Shown: positions 28,371 through 37,713, counted from the first letter of the stretch. The stretch: 64,000 nucleotides of DNA from Malonomonas rubra DSM 5091 (GCF_900142125.1 NZ_FQZT01000005.1:222606-286605); one strand, 5' to 3'. Numbers and translations: made by a program. The notes: generated by a model from the letters alone, not told the origin.

Positions 28371-29085
28371 GACGATGGCGAGCAGGTTCGATCGTATGGA
28401 GCTGCTGATTGGCAGCGACGGGCTGGACCGACTGCAGGCCGCATCGGTTGCGGTGTTTGGCGTCGGCGGGGTCGGTAGCTATGCCGTTGAGGCGCTGGCG
28501 CGAGCCGGAGTCGGCAGGCTGACGCTGGTCGATTTCGACAATGTTTGTCTGACCAATATCAACCGGCAGATTCATGCTCTTGAAGAGACTGTCGGCAGGC
28601 CGAAGGCCGAGGCGATGGCCGAGCGCTGTCGGGCGATCAACCCGCAGGTCGACGTGTCTGCTGTTGCCGAGCGTTACTCGTCTGACAACAGTAAAGAACT
28701 GCTGGCGCATCCTTTCGACTTTGTCTGCGACTGCATCGATGACATCAGCGCCAAGTTGCATCTGCTGCAGAGCTGCTTTCAGCAGAAGCTGCCGGTGATT
28801 TCTTCGATGGGGGCGGCCAACAAGCTCGACCCAGCGCAGGTGCAGGTGGCTGACCTGGCGAAAACGACAAAATGCCGACTGGCGCGCATCATCCGTAAAG
28901 AGCTGCGCAAGCAGGGCATCGAAAAGGGGATCAGGGTGGTCTTTTCCACCGAGGAGTTTCGGCCGCTGGATAGCGCTGAGGGTGAACGCAAGCCGCTACT
29001 CGGCAGTTCTTCTTGGTTGCCGCCGATTTTCGGCCTGACCATGGCAAGCGAAGTGATTCGAACTTTAATCGGGGAGATCGATTGA
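28363..29085 (+). CDS. tcdA: tRNA threonylcarbamoyladenosine dehydratase
   Basis: E1/ThiF-like ATP-dependent enzyme that cyclises t6A37 to ct6A in tRNA. The 240-residue protein has the glycine-rich nucleotide motif VFGVGGVGSYAVEALARAG (31-49), the LVDFDNVCLTNINRQIHAL block (55-73), and the CDCIDDISAKLHLL segment typical of TcdA/CsdL. It overlaps the upstream transporter by 8 bases and the downstream TSUP gene by one base. ATG 28375 is an alternative start. Confidence 0.9.
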   Translation: MVETMASRFDRMELLIGSDGLDRLQAASVAVFGVGGVGSYAVEALARAGVGRLTLVDFDNVCLTNINRQIHALEETVGRPKAEAMAERCRAINPQVDVSAVAERYSSDNSKELLAHPFDFVCDCIDDISAKLHLLQSCFQQKLPVISSMGAANKLDPAQVQVADLAKTTKCRLARIIRKELRKQGIEKGIRVVFSTEEFRPLDSAEGERKPLLGSSSWLPPIFGLTMASEVIRTLIGEID

Positions 29086-29840
29086 TGGACGCATATATCT
29101 GGCAATTGCCTTTACTTTTTGCTGTCGGCATCATCGCCGGAATTCTCAATGTCTTAGCTGGCGGGGGATCGCTGCTGACCTTGCCACTGCTGATTTTCAT
29201 GGGCTTGCCCTCGGCGGTTGCCAATGGCACCAACCGCATCGCCATCTTCTGCCAGAATATTTTTGCCATCCGTGGTTTCCGCAAGCGTGGCGTAATGCCG
29301 ATGGAATTGGCATTGCTCTGCACGCCACCGGCGCTGGTCGGGAGCTGGGTCGGTGCAAGCCTGGCGATCAGCCTGGATGACCAGATATTCAACCGGTTGC
29401 TGGCGCTGATTATGCTCGGGGTGCTGGTTTTTACCACCCTCGACCCGATGAAGCGATTGCGCAAAGAAGGGATTGAGATCGCTTTCGCCCGTAAAGCGGT
29501 GATCGTTGTTTCCTTCTTTGGTGTCGGTATTTACGGCGGTTTCGTTCAGGCCGGGGTTGGTTTTATTGTCATTACTGCACTGCTGGTGCATGGCCTCGAC
29601 CTGGTGCGGATCAACGCCATTAAGGTGTTTGTCATCTTTTGCTACACTTTCATCGCCCTCGGCGTTTTTATCTGGCACGATCAGGTTAACTACCTGCTAG
29701 GTTTTGCCCTGGCGGCAGGCAATTCTCTGGGGGGCGCTATCGGCCCCAAATTGGCGGTAGACAAGGGGCACGACTGGATCAAAAAGGTAGTCACGCTGAC
29801 AGTGCTGGTTTTTGCACTGAAACTTCTCTTCTTCCCTTGA
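29085..29840 (+). CDS. TSUP (TauE/SafE) family permease
   Basis: Membrane protein of 251 residues with seven or eight helices. The first block, GILNVLAGGGSLLTLPLLIFMG, and the repeat GGFVQAGVGFIVITALL mark the sulfite/organosulfonate exporter-type TSUP family. GGGGAG at 29071-29076 supports ATG 29085, which overlaps the tcdA stop. Transported substrate unknown. It ends the three-gene run EamA-tcdA-TSUP. Confidence 0.85.
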   Translation: MDAYIWQLPLLFAVGIIAGILNVLAGGGSLLTLPLLIFMGLPSAVANGTNRIAIFCQNIFAIRGFRKRGVMPMELALLCTPPALVGSWVGASLAISLDDQIFNRLLALIMLGVLVFTTLDPMKRLRKEGIEIAFARKAVIVVSFFGVGIYGGFVQAGVGFIVITALLVHGLDLVRINAIKVFVIFCYTFIALGVFIWHDQVNYLLGFALAAGNSLGGAIGPKLAVDKGHDWIKKVVTLTVLVFALKLLFFP

Positions 29841-29921
29841 TCGGATAAATCTTTATCTTTTTATTTTCCAACAGTTGTCAGCCTTAAACTAGAACTGTTG
29901 CGAACTCGTTTTTCATCTTCC

Positions 29922-29943
29922 GGGGTGGCCAAACTGCCACCCC
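29922..29943 (+). terminator. possible terminator after the TSUP gene
   Basis: 8-bp stem ggggtggc / gccacccc with a 6-base loop, followed by a weak T-containing stretch. It lies about 80 bases after the TSUP stop codon, in the 310-base gap before the porin gene. A second hairpin with T-run in this gap (tggtgc 30061-30066 / gcacca 30080-30085, then tcttttt) could act as an attenuator in the porin leader. Confidence 0.5.
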
Positions 29944-30150
29944 AGCCTGATTTTCTCTCCACATCAAAAACAAATAAAACCATAACTTGATCCAAATGTT
30001 TGGGTGGTTGCATAGCGGCGCTCAGGAATTGGTGTTTTCCCAAGCAAGAGTTGATTTATTTGGTGCTGTCCAAAGGGCGGCACCATCTTTTTGACAGGCG
30101 TTGCGAAGGGCAGCATGTGGTTGCCCAAACTACCTAAGGAGAAAAGTGAG

Positions 30151-31113
30151 ATGAAGAAGATGTTTTCAAAAGCAGTTGTCGCAACTTTGGTTGCAGGGCT
30201 CTTCGCGGTAAGTTCGGTTCAGGCTGCGACCGTTTACAAAAAAGATGGGTTCACCTACAAAATTAAGGGTGATCTGCAGATCCAACTCCGCCAGGATCCG
30301 GGTGTCGATCAGGACATGGATGTCGAGTACGATGACCTGGAAATCAAAAACTCGGTTTCGTATGACCTGGACGATAACATGACCGCGTTCGGTCAACTCG
30401 ATTTTGGTTTCAAGGATGCTGCTGATGATGATGGTCAAGATAATCCCGAACTCGAAGAAGCCTACATCGGCTTCGGTTTCGATAAGTTCAGCGTGCTGGT
30501 TGGTAAGACCGATAGTGCTGCGGATGAGTTTGGTATCCAGGGTGCTTACGAGCACCCGCTGGACGAAGATGCTTTTGACTACACCGGCTACACCGATGGT
30601 GATGACCTGATCAAGGCCGAGGCTGATTTCGGTGCCGTTACGGTTGTTGTTGCCCACGAAATTGAAGCTGAAAGCGAAAAGAGCGATGGTAACGGTGAGT
30701 TCACCGACATCTTTGTCGGTACTGAGTTCTCCGGCATTGAACTGGGTCTGGCCTACCAGACTGCGGAAGTCAGCGATGTTGAATTCGACACTTATGGTGT
30801 CAGCATCGGTTACAGTGCAGATATGTTCAGCGTTGCTGCCGATTACAGTGAAGTCGACTCCGATGATGACGCTGATGATATGACCGAGTGGAACCTGTTC
30901 GCCAGCGTCAAAGTTGCAGATACAACCACGCTGGGCGCCGGTTATGCGGTCCAGGACTTTGACCTGTCTGACGAGGAAATTAAAGGCTGGTACGCTAACG
31001 TAACCTACAAGTTTCCATCTCAGAAAAACGTCAAAGTGTTCGCTGAAATTGCCGACACCGACGAGGATGACAGCGACATGGGTTACCTGGTTGGTGCTCA
31101 AATCAAGTTCTAG
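30151..31113 (+). CDS. outer-membrane porin, highly acidic
   Basis: 320-residue protein with a clear type I signal peptide (MKKMFSK, hydrophobic core, SVQA then ATV; cleavage near residue 25). It is followed by alternating beta strands with aromatic belts, ending in a C-terminal Phe (QIKF), the usual BAM-recognised end. It matches the Gram-negative porin fold (porin_4/OmpC-like). Asp and Glu are very abundant, with DDD and EDDSD clusters, so it should form a strongly negative pore or surface. AAGGAGAA at 30136-30143 supports ATG 30151. It is monocistronic, with a terminator behind it. Confidence 0.88.
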   Translation: MKKMFSKAVVATLVAGLFAVSSVQAATVYKKDGFTYKIKGDLQIQLRQDPGVDQDMDVEYDDLEIKNSVSYDLDDNMTAFGQLDFGFKDAADDDGQDNPELEEAYIGFGFDKFSVLVGKTDSAADEFGIQGAYEHPLDEDAFDYTGYTDGDDLIKAEADFGAVTVVVAHEIEAESEKSDGNGEFTDIFVGTEFSGIELGLAYQTAEVSDVEFDTYGVSIGYSADMFSVAADYSEVDSDDDADDMTEWNLFASVKVADTTTLGAGYAVQDFDLSDEEIKGWYANVTYKFPSQKNVKVFAEIADTDEDDSDMGYLVGAQIKF

Positions 31114-31142
31114 CCTGTTTGTTTAAAAACAGTGCTTTAGAG

Positions 31143-31181
31143 AATGGGCAGCTCGCTTAACGGGCTGCCCATTTTTATTTT
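31143..31181 (+). terminator. rho-independent terminator of the porin gene
   Basis: 10-bp stem aatgggcagc / gctgcccatt with an 11-base loop, then a T-rich tract. Confidence 0.9.
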
Positions 31182-31249
31182 ATGCACTTTTTCCGTGGTC
31201 GGGATTGATCTGCTTGAAGGGTTTCCTGTGAAGGGCCGTTTTACAGATA

Positions 31250-31283
31250 AACAGGAGGCCGCTTGTTGAAGCGGCCTCCTGTT
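31250..31283 (-). terminator. strong hairpin, probable terminator for the DUF2057 gene
   Basis: Perfect 14-bp stem (aacaggaggccgct / agcggcctcctgtt) with a 6-base loop, 13 bases past the end of the reverse-strand DUF2057 gene. The T-run is weak on both strands. Confidence 0.65.
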
Positions 31284-31295
31284 AGTTTTCTGGAC

Positions 31296-31952
31296 TTAAC
31301 GTTTCAGCCATGCTTTAAAACGCTCTCTGGTTTCCTGGTCGGCCTGGTTGTACCAGTAATACAGCATCTGCTCGGCCATCTGGGCTTGTTCGCTTTGCTG
31401 GGCCTGTTGGCTTGGTGCTGGCTGATGGCTGGCAACCGGTTGGCGGGAAAATGTCTGTGGTTGCTTGTCTGCAGCTGTAAGCTTAAGTGCCGCAGGTGAG
31501 TCGGACTTGTTGAAAGCAGCCAGCTCCCGGGCATAATCGCGCATCAGCTGAAAGCCCTCTTTCTCAAGTTTGTCGATCTGGCGAGTGATGGTTTTGCCAT
31601 GACTGTCGGTGAGAACAATTTTCGGTTGCTGGTTGAATTCTTTGAGTTGGGCTGCTTTATGGATATTCCATGGCTGCATGCTCAGTCTGGTGTTGTTAGC
31701 GTTAAAGGTGACAACGAAAACATCCGAACTCATGATCTCAAAATCGTTTCTTGAAGCCTTCAGCTCTCCTTTGAAGCGGACAGCGATTTGATTCGTCCCG
31801 TCAGGCAGCTCGACTGAGTTGCTGTCCTCGGTGTTTTTACCGTTTGCTGCGAGAAGCTTTACGTTCTCCGGCAGGTTCAAGGCGACTTCGGCAGATGCGG
31901 TGGTGCTTAGGCAGAGCATGCCAAAAAGAGTAAGTGAAGCGAGTGGTTTCAT
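31296..31952 (-). CDS. DUF2057 (YccT-like) exported protein
   Basis: 218-residue protein with a signal peptide (MKPLASLTLFGMLCLSTTASA then EVALNL). The N-terminal domain has the VALNLPENVKLLAANG opening, PDGTNQIAVRF and SDVFVVTF strands typical of DUF2057. A Gln-rich linker follows (about 165-190), then a C-terminal helix (MAEQMLYYWYNQADQETRERF) seen in the gammaproteobacterial relatives. Role unknown; YccT has been connected to curli regulation in enteric bacteria. It stands alone on the reverse strand. Confidence 0.82.
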   Translation of the reverse strand: MKPLASLTLFGMLCLSTTASAEVALNLPENVKLLAANGKNTEDSNSVELPDGTNQIAVRFKGELKASRNDFEIMSSDVFVVTFNANNTRLSMQPWNIHKAAQLKEFNQQPKIVLTDSHGKTITRQIDKLEKEGFQLMRDYARELAAFNKSDSPAALKLTAADKQPQTFSRQPVASHQPAPSQQAQQSEQAQMAEQMLYYWYNQADQETRERFKAWLKR

Positions 31953-32227
31953 TGTTTCTCCAACGTGTAAAGGGGATTGATTGCCTGAATGACAATACAG
32001 AAGAGCGCAAAATAATTTACACTTTATTATCGCTCTGTTAGTGAACGGTTAGGCGCCGGTTTGACTGTACAGAAAAGGTTTAAGCGAGGGTTGAATTTTT
32101 GGTCAAGGCAGTTGCAGTTGACTGGCGCAGATAAGCCACGTATCATGAGATGGGAGCCCTCCTCGTGGGGGTTTTTTCTACGTGGTTTCAAAGGATTGGT
32201 GGTTTTTGCCGCCGGAAAGAAAGATTG

Positions 32228-32755
32228 ATGGCTTTACGAAAAATACTGCATTACCCCGATCCGCTGCTGAAGCGGAAATCGGAGACGGTTACAGAATTTA
32301 ACGACGAGTTGAGACAGCTGACTGAAGACATGGCCGAGACCATGTACGATGCGCCGGGTGTCGGCTTGGCGGCACCGCAGGTTGGTGTGCTCAAGCGGGT
32401 GGTGGTGATCGACTGCTCCGCCAGTGAAGAACCGAACGATCTGCTGGTGGCGGTCAATCCGGAGATTATCGCAACCGAAGGGGATTCGGTGGAAGAAGAA
32501 GGCTGCCTGTCGGTGCCCGGCTTCTGGGCCAGCGTCAAGCGGGCGGAGAAAGCGACCCTGCGCTACCAGGATGTTGACGGCAACCTTCACGAGCGCACTG
32601 CCGACGGCTTACTCGGTATCTGTATGCAGCACGAATTGGATCATCTCGAAGGGGTTTTATTTGTCGATCGCCTCTCGCCGTTGAAGCGGTCGATGTTCAA
32701 AAAGAAATATATGAAGATGTTGAAGGAGCGGGAGCAGAATGCAGCTGAAGCCTGA
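32228..32755 (+). CDS. def: peptide deformylase
   Basis: Removes the N-formyl group from new proteins. The 175-residue metalloenzyme shows the three motifs: GVGLAAPQ (44-51), EGCLS with metal Cys93, and QHELDH with His135, Glu136 and His139. ATG 32228 gives the family N-terminus MALRKILHYPDP. The fmt gene overlaps its end by 17 bases, as in many def-fmt operons. Confidence 0.95.
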   Translation: MALRKILHYPDPLLKRKSETVTEFNDELRQLTEDMAETMYDAPGVGLAAPQVGVLKRVVVIDCSASEEPNDLLVAVNPEIIATEGDSVEEEGCLSVPGFWASVKRAEKATLRYQDVDGNLHERTADGLLGICMQHELDHLEGVLFVDRLSPLKRSMFKKKYMKMLKEREQNAAEA

Positions 32756-33686
32756 GTCAATCCGAACCGTTTTTATGGGCACGCCGGAGTTCGCCCTGGA
32801 CACATTTCAAGGGTTGATCGATTTCGGCCTGAACATGGTCGGTGCCTACACCCAGCCAGACCGGCCGAAAGGGCGCGGTAAGAAAATGGCGGCCCCTCCG
32901 GTTAAGGAGCTGGCGCAGAAGTATGAAATTCCGGTATTTCAGCCGCAGAAGCTGCGTGAACCTGAGGTAGTAGAAGAGCTCAAGGCACTCCAGCCCGACC
33001 TGATCGTGGTCGTTGCTTACGGCCAGATCCTGCCGAAATCGGTGCTGGAGATACCGCAGTATGGTTGCATCAACGTGCACGCATCGCTGCTGCCGAAATA
33101 TCGCGGCGCGGCGCCGATCAACAAAGTGATTGTCGATGGTGAAACCGAGTCCGGTGTCACCACCATGTACATGGATGTCGGTCTCGATACCGGCGACATG
33201 CTGATCAAGCGCAGCTGCCCCATCGGCGAAAACGAAACCGCCGGTGAGCTGCACGATCGCATGGCAAAGCTCGGTCGCGACGCGATGGAAGAGACCCTGC
33301 GGCAGATCTGCGACGGGACGTTGCAGGCGGAGAAGCAGGATGATGCGCTGACCTGCTACGCGCCGATGATGAAAAAAGAGGATGGCCTGATCGACTGGTC
33401 GCAGCCGGCGCAGGTGGTGCATAACCTGGTCCGTGGTCTCGATCCCTGGCCGGGAGCTTATACTTATCTCGATGGCGAGGTATTGAAGGTTTCAGCAACG
33501 AAAGTCGAGACCGATCTTTCCGGCAAGCCGGGTGAGATTCTTTCCGCCGACAAGACCGGTGTTCGGGTTGCCTGTGGTGACGGTGGACTGGTGATCGACG
33601 GCCTGCAGCTGCCGGGTAAAAAGAAGCTGGCAGCAGTCAATTTCCTCAGCGGCAAGCCGCTGTTTGCCGGGACAGTTCTCGGCTAA
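32739..33686 (+). CDS. fmt: methionyl-tRNA formyltransferase
   Basis: Formylates initiator Met-tRNA using 10-formyl-THF; functional partner of the deformylase encoded just upstream. 315 residues, with the N-terminal VFMGTPEFAL block, the catalytic Asn112 and His114 followed by SLLP (116-119), and KYRGAAPI. The C-terminal OB-like tRNA-binding domain begins near residue 210. ATG 32739 lies inside the end of def. Confidence 0.95.
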   Translation: MQLKPESIRTVFMGTPEFALDTFQGLIDFGLNMVGAYTQPDRPKGRGKKMAAPPVKELAQKYEIPVFQPQKLREPEVVEELKALQPDLIVVVAYGQILPKSVLEIPQYGCINVHASLLPKYRGAAPINKVIVDGETESGVTTMYMDVGLDTGDMLIKRSCPIGENETAGELHDRMAKLGRDAMEETLRQICDGTLQAEKQDDALTCYAPMMKKEDGLIDWSQPAQVVHNLVRGLDPWPGAYTYLDGEVLKVSATKVETDLSGKPGEILSADKTGVRVACGDGGLVIDGLQLPGKKKLAAVNFLSGKPLFAGTVLG

Positions 33687-33725
33687 AACCAACAAACAAG
33701 AAGAAAAGGATAAAAGGACAAAAAA

Positions 33726-34550
33726 ATGAATACCATGCGTACTGTACTCTTGATGACTCTGCTGACTCTGGTGCTGGTTGGTGCTGGTGGTGCTCTCGGT
33801 GGACAAGGGGGCGCGCTTTTCGCACTGATCATGGCCGGGGTGATGAACCTTGGCAGCTACTGGTTCTCCGACAAGATCGTGATCAAAATGTATCGCGGTC
33901 AGGAAGTGCAGAGTGGCCCGCTCTACGAGGTGGTCACTGAGCTGGTGCAGCAGAACGGCCTGACCATGCCGAAGGTTTATACCCTGCCGCAACCGACTCC
34001 GAACGCTTTCGCCACCGGCCGCAATCCGCAGCACGCGGTTGTTGCTGCAACCGAGGGGATCATGAACATCCTCTCGCGTGAAGAACTCAAAGGGGTGATG
34101 GCGCACGAACTGGCGCACGTGCAGAACCGCGATATTCTGATCGGTTCGATCGCCGCGACCATCGCCGGTGCCATCAGCTATATGGCACATATCGCCCAGT
34201 GGTCGATGATTTTCGGCGGCGGTAACGACGAAGATGACAACCCGGTTGCGATGATCGCGCTGATGATCCTCGGCCCGATCGCCGCCATGCTGGTACAGAT
34301 GGCGATCTCACGTTCGCGCGAATATGGTGCTGATGCGACCGGGGCCAAGTTCTGCGGCAATCCGCATTCATTGGCCAGCGCTCTGCGCAAACTGGAGATG
34401 TCGAACAAGCAGATGCCGATGCAGCGGGTGAACGAAGCGACCGCACACATGTTTATCGTCAGCCCCTTGAGTGCCAGCAAGCTGGCCGGACTCTTCTCAA
34501 CCCATCCGCCGATGGAAGAGCGGATCCGTCGTCTGGAAGGGATGCAGTAG
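33726..34550 (+). CDS. htpX: protease HtpX
   Basis: Membrane-bound M48 zinc metalloprotease for membrane protein quality control. The 274-residue protein has two N-terminal transmembrane helices (about 5-45), the active site HELAH at 127-131, two further helices (about 137-160 and 175-195), and a late metal ligand Glu in SREYGADATGA (about 199-209). It starts at ATG 33726 after AAAGGA, 39 bases downstream of fmt. Confidence 0.95.
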   Translation: MNTMRTVLLMTLLTLVLVGAGGALGGQGGALFALIMAGVMNLGSYWFSDKIVIKMYRGQEVQSGPLYEVVTELVQQNGLTMPKVYTLPQPTPNAFATGRNPQHAVVAATEGIMNILSREELKGVMAHELAHVQNRDILIGSIAATIAGAISYMAHIAQWSMIFGGGNDEDDNPVAMIALMILGPIAAMLVQMAISRSREYGADATGAKFCGNPHSLASALRKLEMSNKQMPMQRVNEATAHMFIVSPLSASKLAGLFSTHPPMEERIRRLEGMQ

Positions 34551-34580
34551 TGTCCTCTCACGGGTCACCTGTCATGTTCA

Positions 34581-34783
34581 GCGAGGCGAGAAGTGACCAG
34601 ATGCAAGACGCGCGAGCGTAGGACTAATAACATTAATTCAAGCGAACGCAACACAGCAGATGGGCGTTTCTCGCCTCGCCCTACGGGAGCTGCCCAAAAG
34701 CATCAATACGGCGTTGCAGCCCTTGACAAGGGAGTCGCCATTCTCTGCGGTCTGCGTCTTGTCTTGATGCTTTTGGGCAGCTC
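34581..34783. repeat. structured intergenic element with two inverted-repeat pairs
   Basis: The htpX-rsmB gap contains a 12-bp pair (gcgaggcgagaa 34581-34592 / ttctcgcctcgc 34668-34679). Directly after it lies a perfect 20-bp pair (arms 34687-34706 and 34764-34783; left arm begins gagctgcccaaaag). Each encloses 57-75 bases with further short stems, such as ccctt / aaggg. No T-run follows. It has the look of a mobile extragenic repeat of the REP/MITE type or a structured RNA. Confidence 0.6.
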
Positions 34784-34818
34784 TGAATACGACAGTTGCC
34801 CCGAGACAGGACACTGAA

Positions 34819-36177
34819 TTGTCATCAACTCCTGACGACAGCCCGCGCAGGGCTGCCTATGAAATATTGCTCCGGGTCGACGAAGGTGCTTTCGCCGACT
34901 TGGTGCTCGATACCGTACTGACACGATCCCGGCTTGATGGCCGGGATCGTGGTTTAGTGACTGAACTCGTCTATGGTGTGTTGCGCTTACGTGGGCGGAT
35001 TGACTTCGCCTTGGAGCAGTTCTGCAAGCAGCCGCTGAAACGTCTGCAGCCGGAAGTTTTGCGGTTGCTGCGTCTCGGTGCTTACCAGTTGCTGGAACTC
35101 GACCGGGTCCCGGCGCATGCTGCTGTCGGCACCAGTGTTGAGCTGGCCCGCGAGTTGGGCCATCCGCAGGCGACCGGTTTTATCAATGGTGTGCTGCGTT
35201 CGCTGGAGCGGGGCAAAGAGCAGATCGACTGGCCGCAGCCGGAGAATATTCGCCGTTACCTGCAGCATGTCTGCAGTATGCCGGTCTGGTTGACGAAAGA
35301 GCTGATGCGATTGCTGCCGAATGCCGAGGCTCGCGCTCTTGGCGAGGCGCTGGCACTGCCTGCCCCGCACAGTCTGCGCGTCAATACCCTGAAAACAGAT
35401 CGTGCCGCTTTGCTCGAGCAGCTTGCTGAGGCGGGGCATCAAGCCCGTGCCTGCCGTTTTGCCCCGGAAGGAATTATCATCGAAAAGCGGGGAGAGGGCC
35501 CTCTGCCCGGGAATGTTGAAGGGCATTACCAAGTGCAGGATGAAGCCAGTATGCTGATGGCACACCTGCTTGATGCCCAACCGGGACAGCGCATCCTCGA
35601 TTGCTGCGCCGCACCGGGTGGTAAAACCACGCACATTGCTGCCTTGACGGAAAATCGTGCTGAAATCGTCGCTCTGGAAAAATACCCGCAGCGGGTCGAG
35701 TTGATCGAGCAGGGAGCGAAACGTCTCGGTTGCGAAATGATCACGGCGAAAGAATGGGATCTGACCGAGCCACCGCAGTTTCTCGAAGAGCACAGCTTCG
35801 ACCGTATTTTGCTCGATGCCCCCTGCAGCGGTTTGGGGGTGTTGCGGCGCAATCCGGAGAGTCGCTGGAGTAAGTCGGCCGTGAACATTCGTGAGCTGGC
35901 CGAATTGCAACGAGAGCTATTGTTCAATGCCGCTCCTCTGGTTAAGCCGGGCGGCAGGCTGCTCTATTCGCTGTGTAGCTTTTCCCAGCTGGAGACCGAT
36001 GGTGTGGTAGCAGAGTTTCTTGAGGCGCACCCGCAGTTTGAGCTGGAGGACCTGCGTGAAACCTGTCCGTCGGACTGGGCAGAATTGTTCACGGAAAAAG
36101 GCACCCTGCGCAGCTATCCCCATCGTCACGATGATATGGACGCTTTTTTTGCCGCCCGTTTTGTGCGGAGCCAATAA
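34819..36177 (+). CDS. rsmB: 16S rRNA (cytosine-967-C5)-methyltransferase
   Basis: RNA m5C methyltransferase (Sun/Fmu), 452 residues. An N-terminal NusB-like RNA-binding domain (about 1-135) is followed by the SAM-binding Rossmann domain: LDCCAAPGGKTTHIA near 257-271. The catalytic cysteines lie in LLDAPCSGLGVLRRNP and YSLCSFSQLETD. The first start is TTG 34819 with ACAGGA upstream; no ATG lies before the conserved region. rpe follows. Confidence 0.92.
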   Translation: MSSTPDDSPRRAAYEILLRVDEGAFADLVLDTVLTRSRLDGRDRGLVTELVYGVLRLRGRIDFALEQFCKQPLKRLQPEVLRLLRLGAYQLLELDRVPAHAAVGTSVELARELGHPQATGFINGVLRSLERGKEQIDWPQPENIRRYLQHVCSMPVWLTKELMRLLPNAEARALGEALALPAPHSLRVNTLKTDRAALLEQLAEAGHQARACRFAPEGIIIEKRGEGPLPGNVEGHYQVQDEASMLMAHLLDAQPGQRILDCCAAPGGKTTHIAALTENRAEIVALEKYPQRVELIEQGAKRLGCEMITAKEWDLTEPPQFLEEHSFDRILLDAPCSGLGVLRRNPESRWSKSAVNIRELAELQRELLFNAAPLVKPGGRLLYSLCSFSQLETDGVVAEFLEAHPQFELEDLRETCPSDWAELFTEKGTLRSYPHRHDDMDAFFAARFVRSQ

Positions 36178-36203
36178 TTTGTTTTACATTTTGGAGTTAA
36201 AGA

Positions 36204-36869
36204 ATGATCAAGATCGCCCCTTCTATACTTTCTGCTGACTTTGCCCGTCTGGGTGAGGAGATCAAAGCGATCGACGCCGGTGGCGCCGATTACGTCCATG
36301 TCGACGTCATGGATGGCCATTTCGTACCGAATATCACTATCGGCCCGCTGATTGTCGATGCCATCCGCCCGGTGACCGAGTTGCCGCTGGATGTTCACCT
36401 GATGATCGAGAACCCGGATCAGTACATCCCTGAATTCGCCAAGGCTGGTGCCGACATCATCGTTGTCCATGCCGAAGCGAGCACCCACCTGCACCGCACC
36501 GTGCAGCTGATCAAGTCGCTCGGTAAGAAAGCCGGGGTGTCACTCAATCCGGCGACTTCGTTGAGTGCTCTCGACATGATTCTGCCCGATATCGATCTGG
36601 CGCTGCTGATGACGGTCAACCCCGGCTTTGGTGGTCAGTCGTTTATCGAGAATTGTCTGCCAAAAATCAGCGAATTGCGTCAGCGTATCGATGCTCTCGG
36701 AAAGCCGATCGAACTGCAGGTCGATGGTGGTGTCAAGGTTGATAACATCAAGCAGATCGCTGCCGCAGGGGCCGATGTTTTCGTTGCCGGCAGTGCCGTG
36801 TTCGGCGCGGATGATTATGCAGCGACTATTGCCCAGCTGAAACAGAACGCGCTCGCCGGGCAGGCTTAA
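36204..36869 (+). CDS. rpe: ribulose-phosphate 3-epimerase
   Basis: TIM-barrel metal-dependent epimerase of the pentose phosphate pathway, 221 residues. Markers are [16 protein letters not shown] at the N-terminus, [13 protein letters not shown] with metal His/Asp (about 32-44), [14 protein letters not shown] (about 137-150), and [10 protein letters not shown] (about 174-183). It starts after GGAG at 36191-36194, and its stop shares one base with the ATG of the downstream Nudix gene. Confidence 0.95.
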   Translation: MIKIAPSILSADFARLGEEIKAIDAGGADYVHVDVMDGHFVPNITIGPLIVDAIRPVTELPLDVHLMIENPDQYIPEFAKAGADIIVVHAEASTHLHRTVQLIKSLGKKAGVSLNPATSLSALDMILPDIDLALLMTVNPGFGGQSFIENCLPKISELRQRIDALGKPIELQVDGGVKVDNIKQIAAAGADVFVAGSAVFGADDYAATIAQLKQNALAGQA

Positions 36870-37465
36870 TGTCTCCTCTGCTGCAGATCGCCGAACAGTT
36901 GGCCTGCTTTGATGCCAAGCCGATCGATTTGGGTGAACTGCGTCCGGCGGCGGTTCTGGTGCCGCTGTTTCTGCGCGATGGTGAACCCTGGGTGCTGTTC
37001 ACCCTGCGCCCGGAACATCTGGAAAAACATGCCGGTGAGATCTCTTTTCCCGGTGGCAGTGCAGAAGATGAGGATCGCGATTTCTGGCAGACGGCGTTGC
37101 GGGAAACGGAAGAGGAAGTCGGCATCCGGGGCGCAGACGTCCAGCGCCTGGGCCGGCTTGACGATTTTTATTCCGTCCATGGTTACCGGGTGAAGGTTTG
37201 TGTCGGTAGCTTCCCGAGCGACTATCCCTATCGGCTGGACAGTAATGAAATTGACGAAATCATTGAACTGCCGCTGGCCCGGCTGCGTGATCCGCAGATC
37301 TATCATCAGGAAGACTGGACACATAAAGGGCGTATGTTTCCGGTCGATTTCTATCACTTGGACGGGCACAATATCTGGGGGATGACGGCTGCAGTGTTGA
37401 AGCAGCTGCTAGCGAGGACCGAAGCTGTTGCTGCTCAGCCTCCGGTTGTTCAGGCGCTGAGTTGA
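36869..37465 (+). CDS. Nudix hydrolase, CoA-pyrophosphatase (NudL) type
   Basis: 198-residue Nudix enzyme. The Nudix box is present from GGSAEDEDRDF through RETEEEVGI (about 68-91), preceded by the LEKHAGEISFPGG stretch characteristic of the NudL/CoA-diphosphatase group. It likely cleaves CoA or related dinucleotides. Start ATG 36869 overlaps the rpe stop. Its 3' end overlaps the convergent glutaredoxin gene by 16 bases. Confidence 0.85.
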   Translation: MSPLLQIAEQLACFDAKPIDLGELRPAAVLVPLFLRDGEPWVLFTLRPEHLEKHAGEISFPGGSAEDEDRDFWQTALRETEEEVGIRGADVQRLGRLDDFYSVHGYRVKVCVGSFPSDYPYRLDSNEIDEIIELPLARLRDPQIYHQEDWTHKGRMFPVDFYHLDGHNIWGMTAAVLKQLLARTEAVAAQPPVVQALS

Positions 37466-37713
37466 AGCAGTAGCGGGTCGAGCTTTCCCTGCTCGTCGAG
37501 AGCGAAGAGGTCATCGCAGCCGCCGATCGCCTTTTCGCCGATGAAAATCTGGGGAACGCTGGTGCGACCTGTGCGCTGTCGCATTTCCTGTTCGCGTTCT
37601 TTGTCGTGCGTGACGTCGATTACTTTGTAGCTGGCGCCTTTGATGTCGAGAAGAGCAATGGCGCGGTGGCAGTAAGGGCAATAGTCTTTACTGTAAATAA
37701 CGATTTCCTGCAT
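37450..37713 (-). CDS. grxC: glutaredoxin 3
   Basis: 87-residue thioredoxin-fold thiol reductant. It carries the active site CPYC (residues 12-15 in SKDYCPYCHRA), the TSVPQIFI cis-proline motif and GGCDDLFAL. A good GGAG lies 7 bases before ATG 37713; the frame remains open further upstream. It is convergent and slightly overlapping with the Nudix gene. Confidence 0.93.
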   Translation of the reverse strand: MQEIVIYSKDYCPYCHRAIALLDIKGASYKVIDVTHDKEREQEMRQRTGRTSVPQIFIGEKAIGGCDDLFALDEQGKLDPLLLQLSA

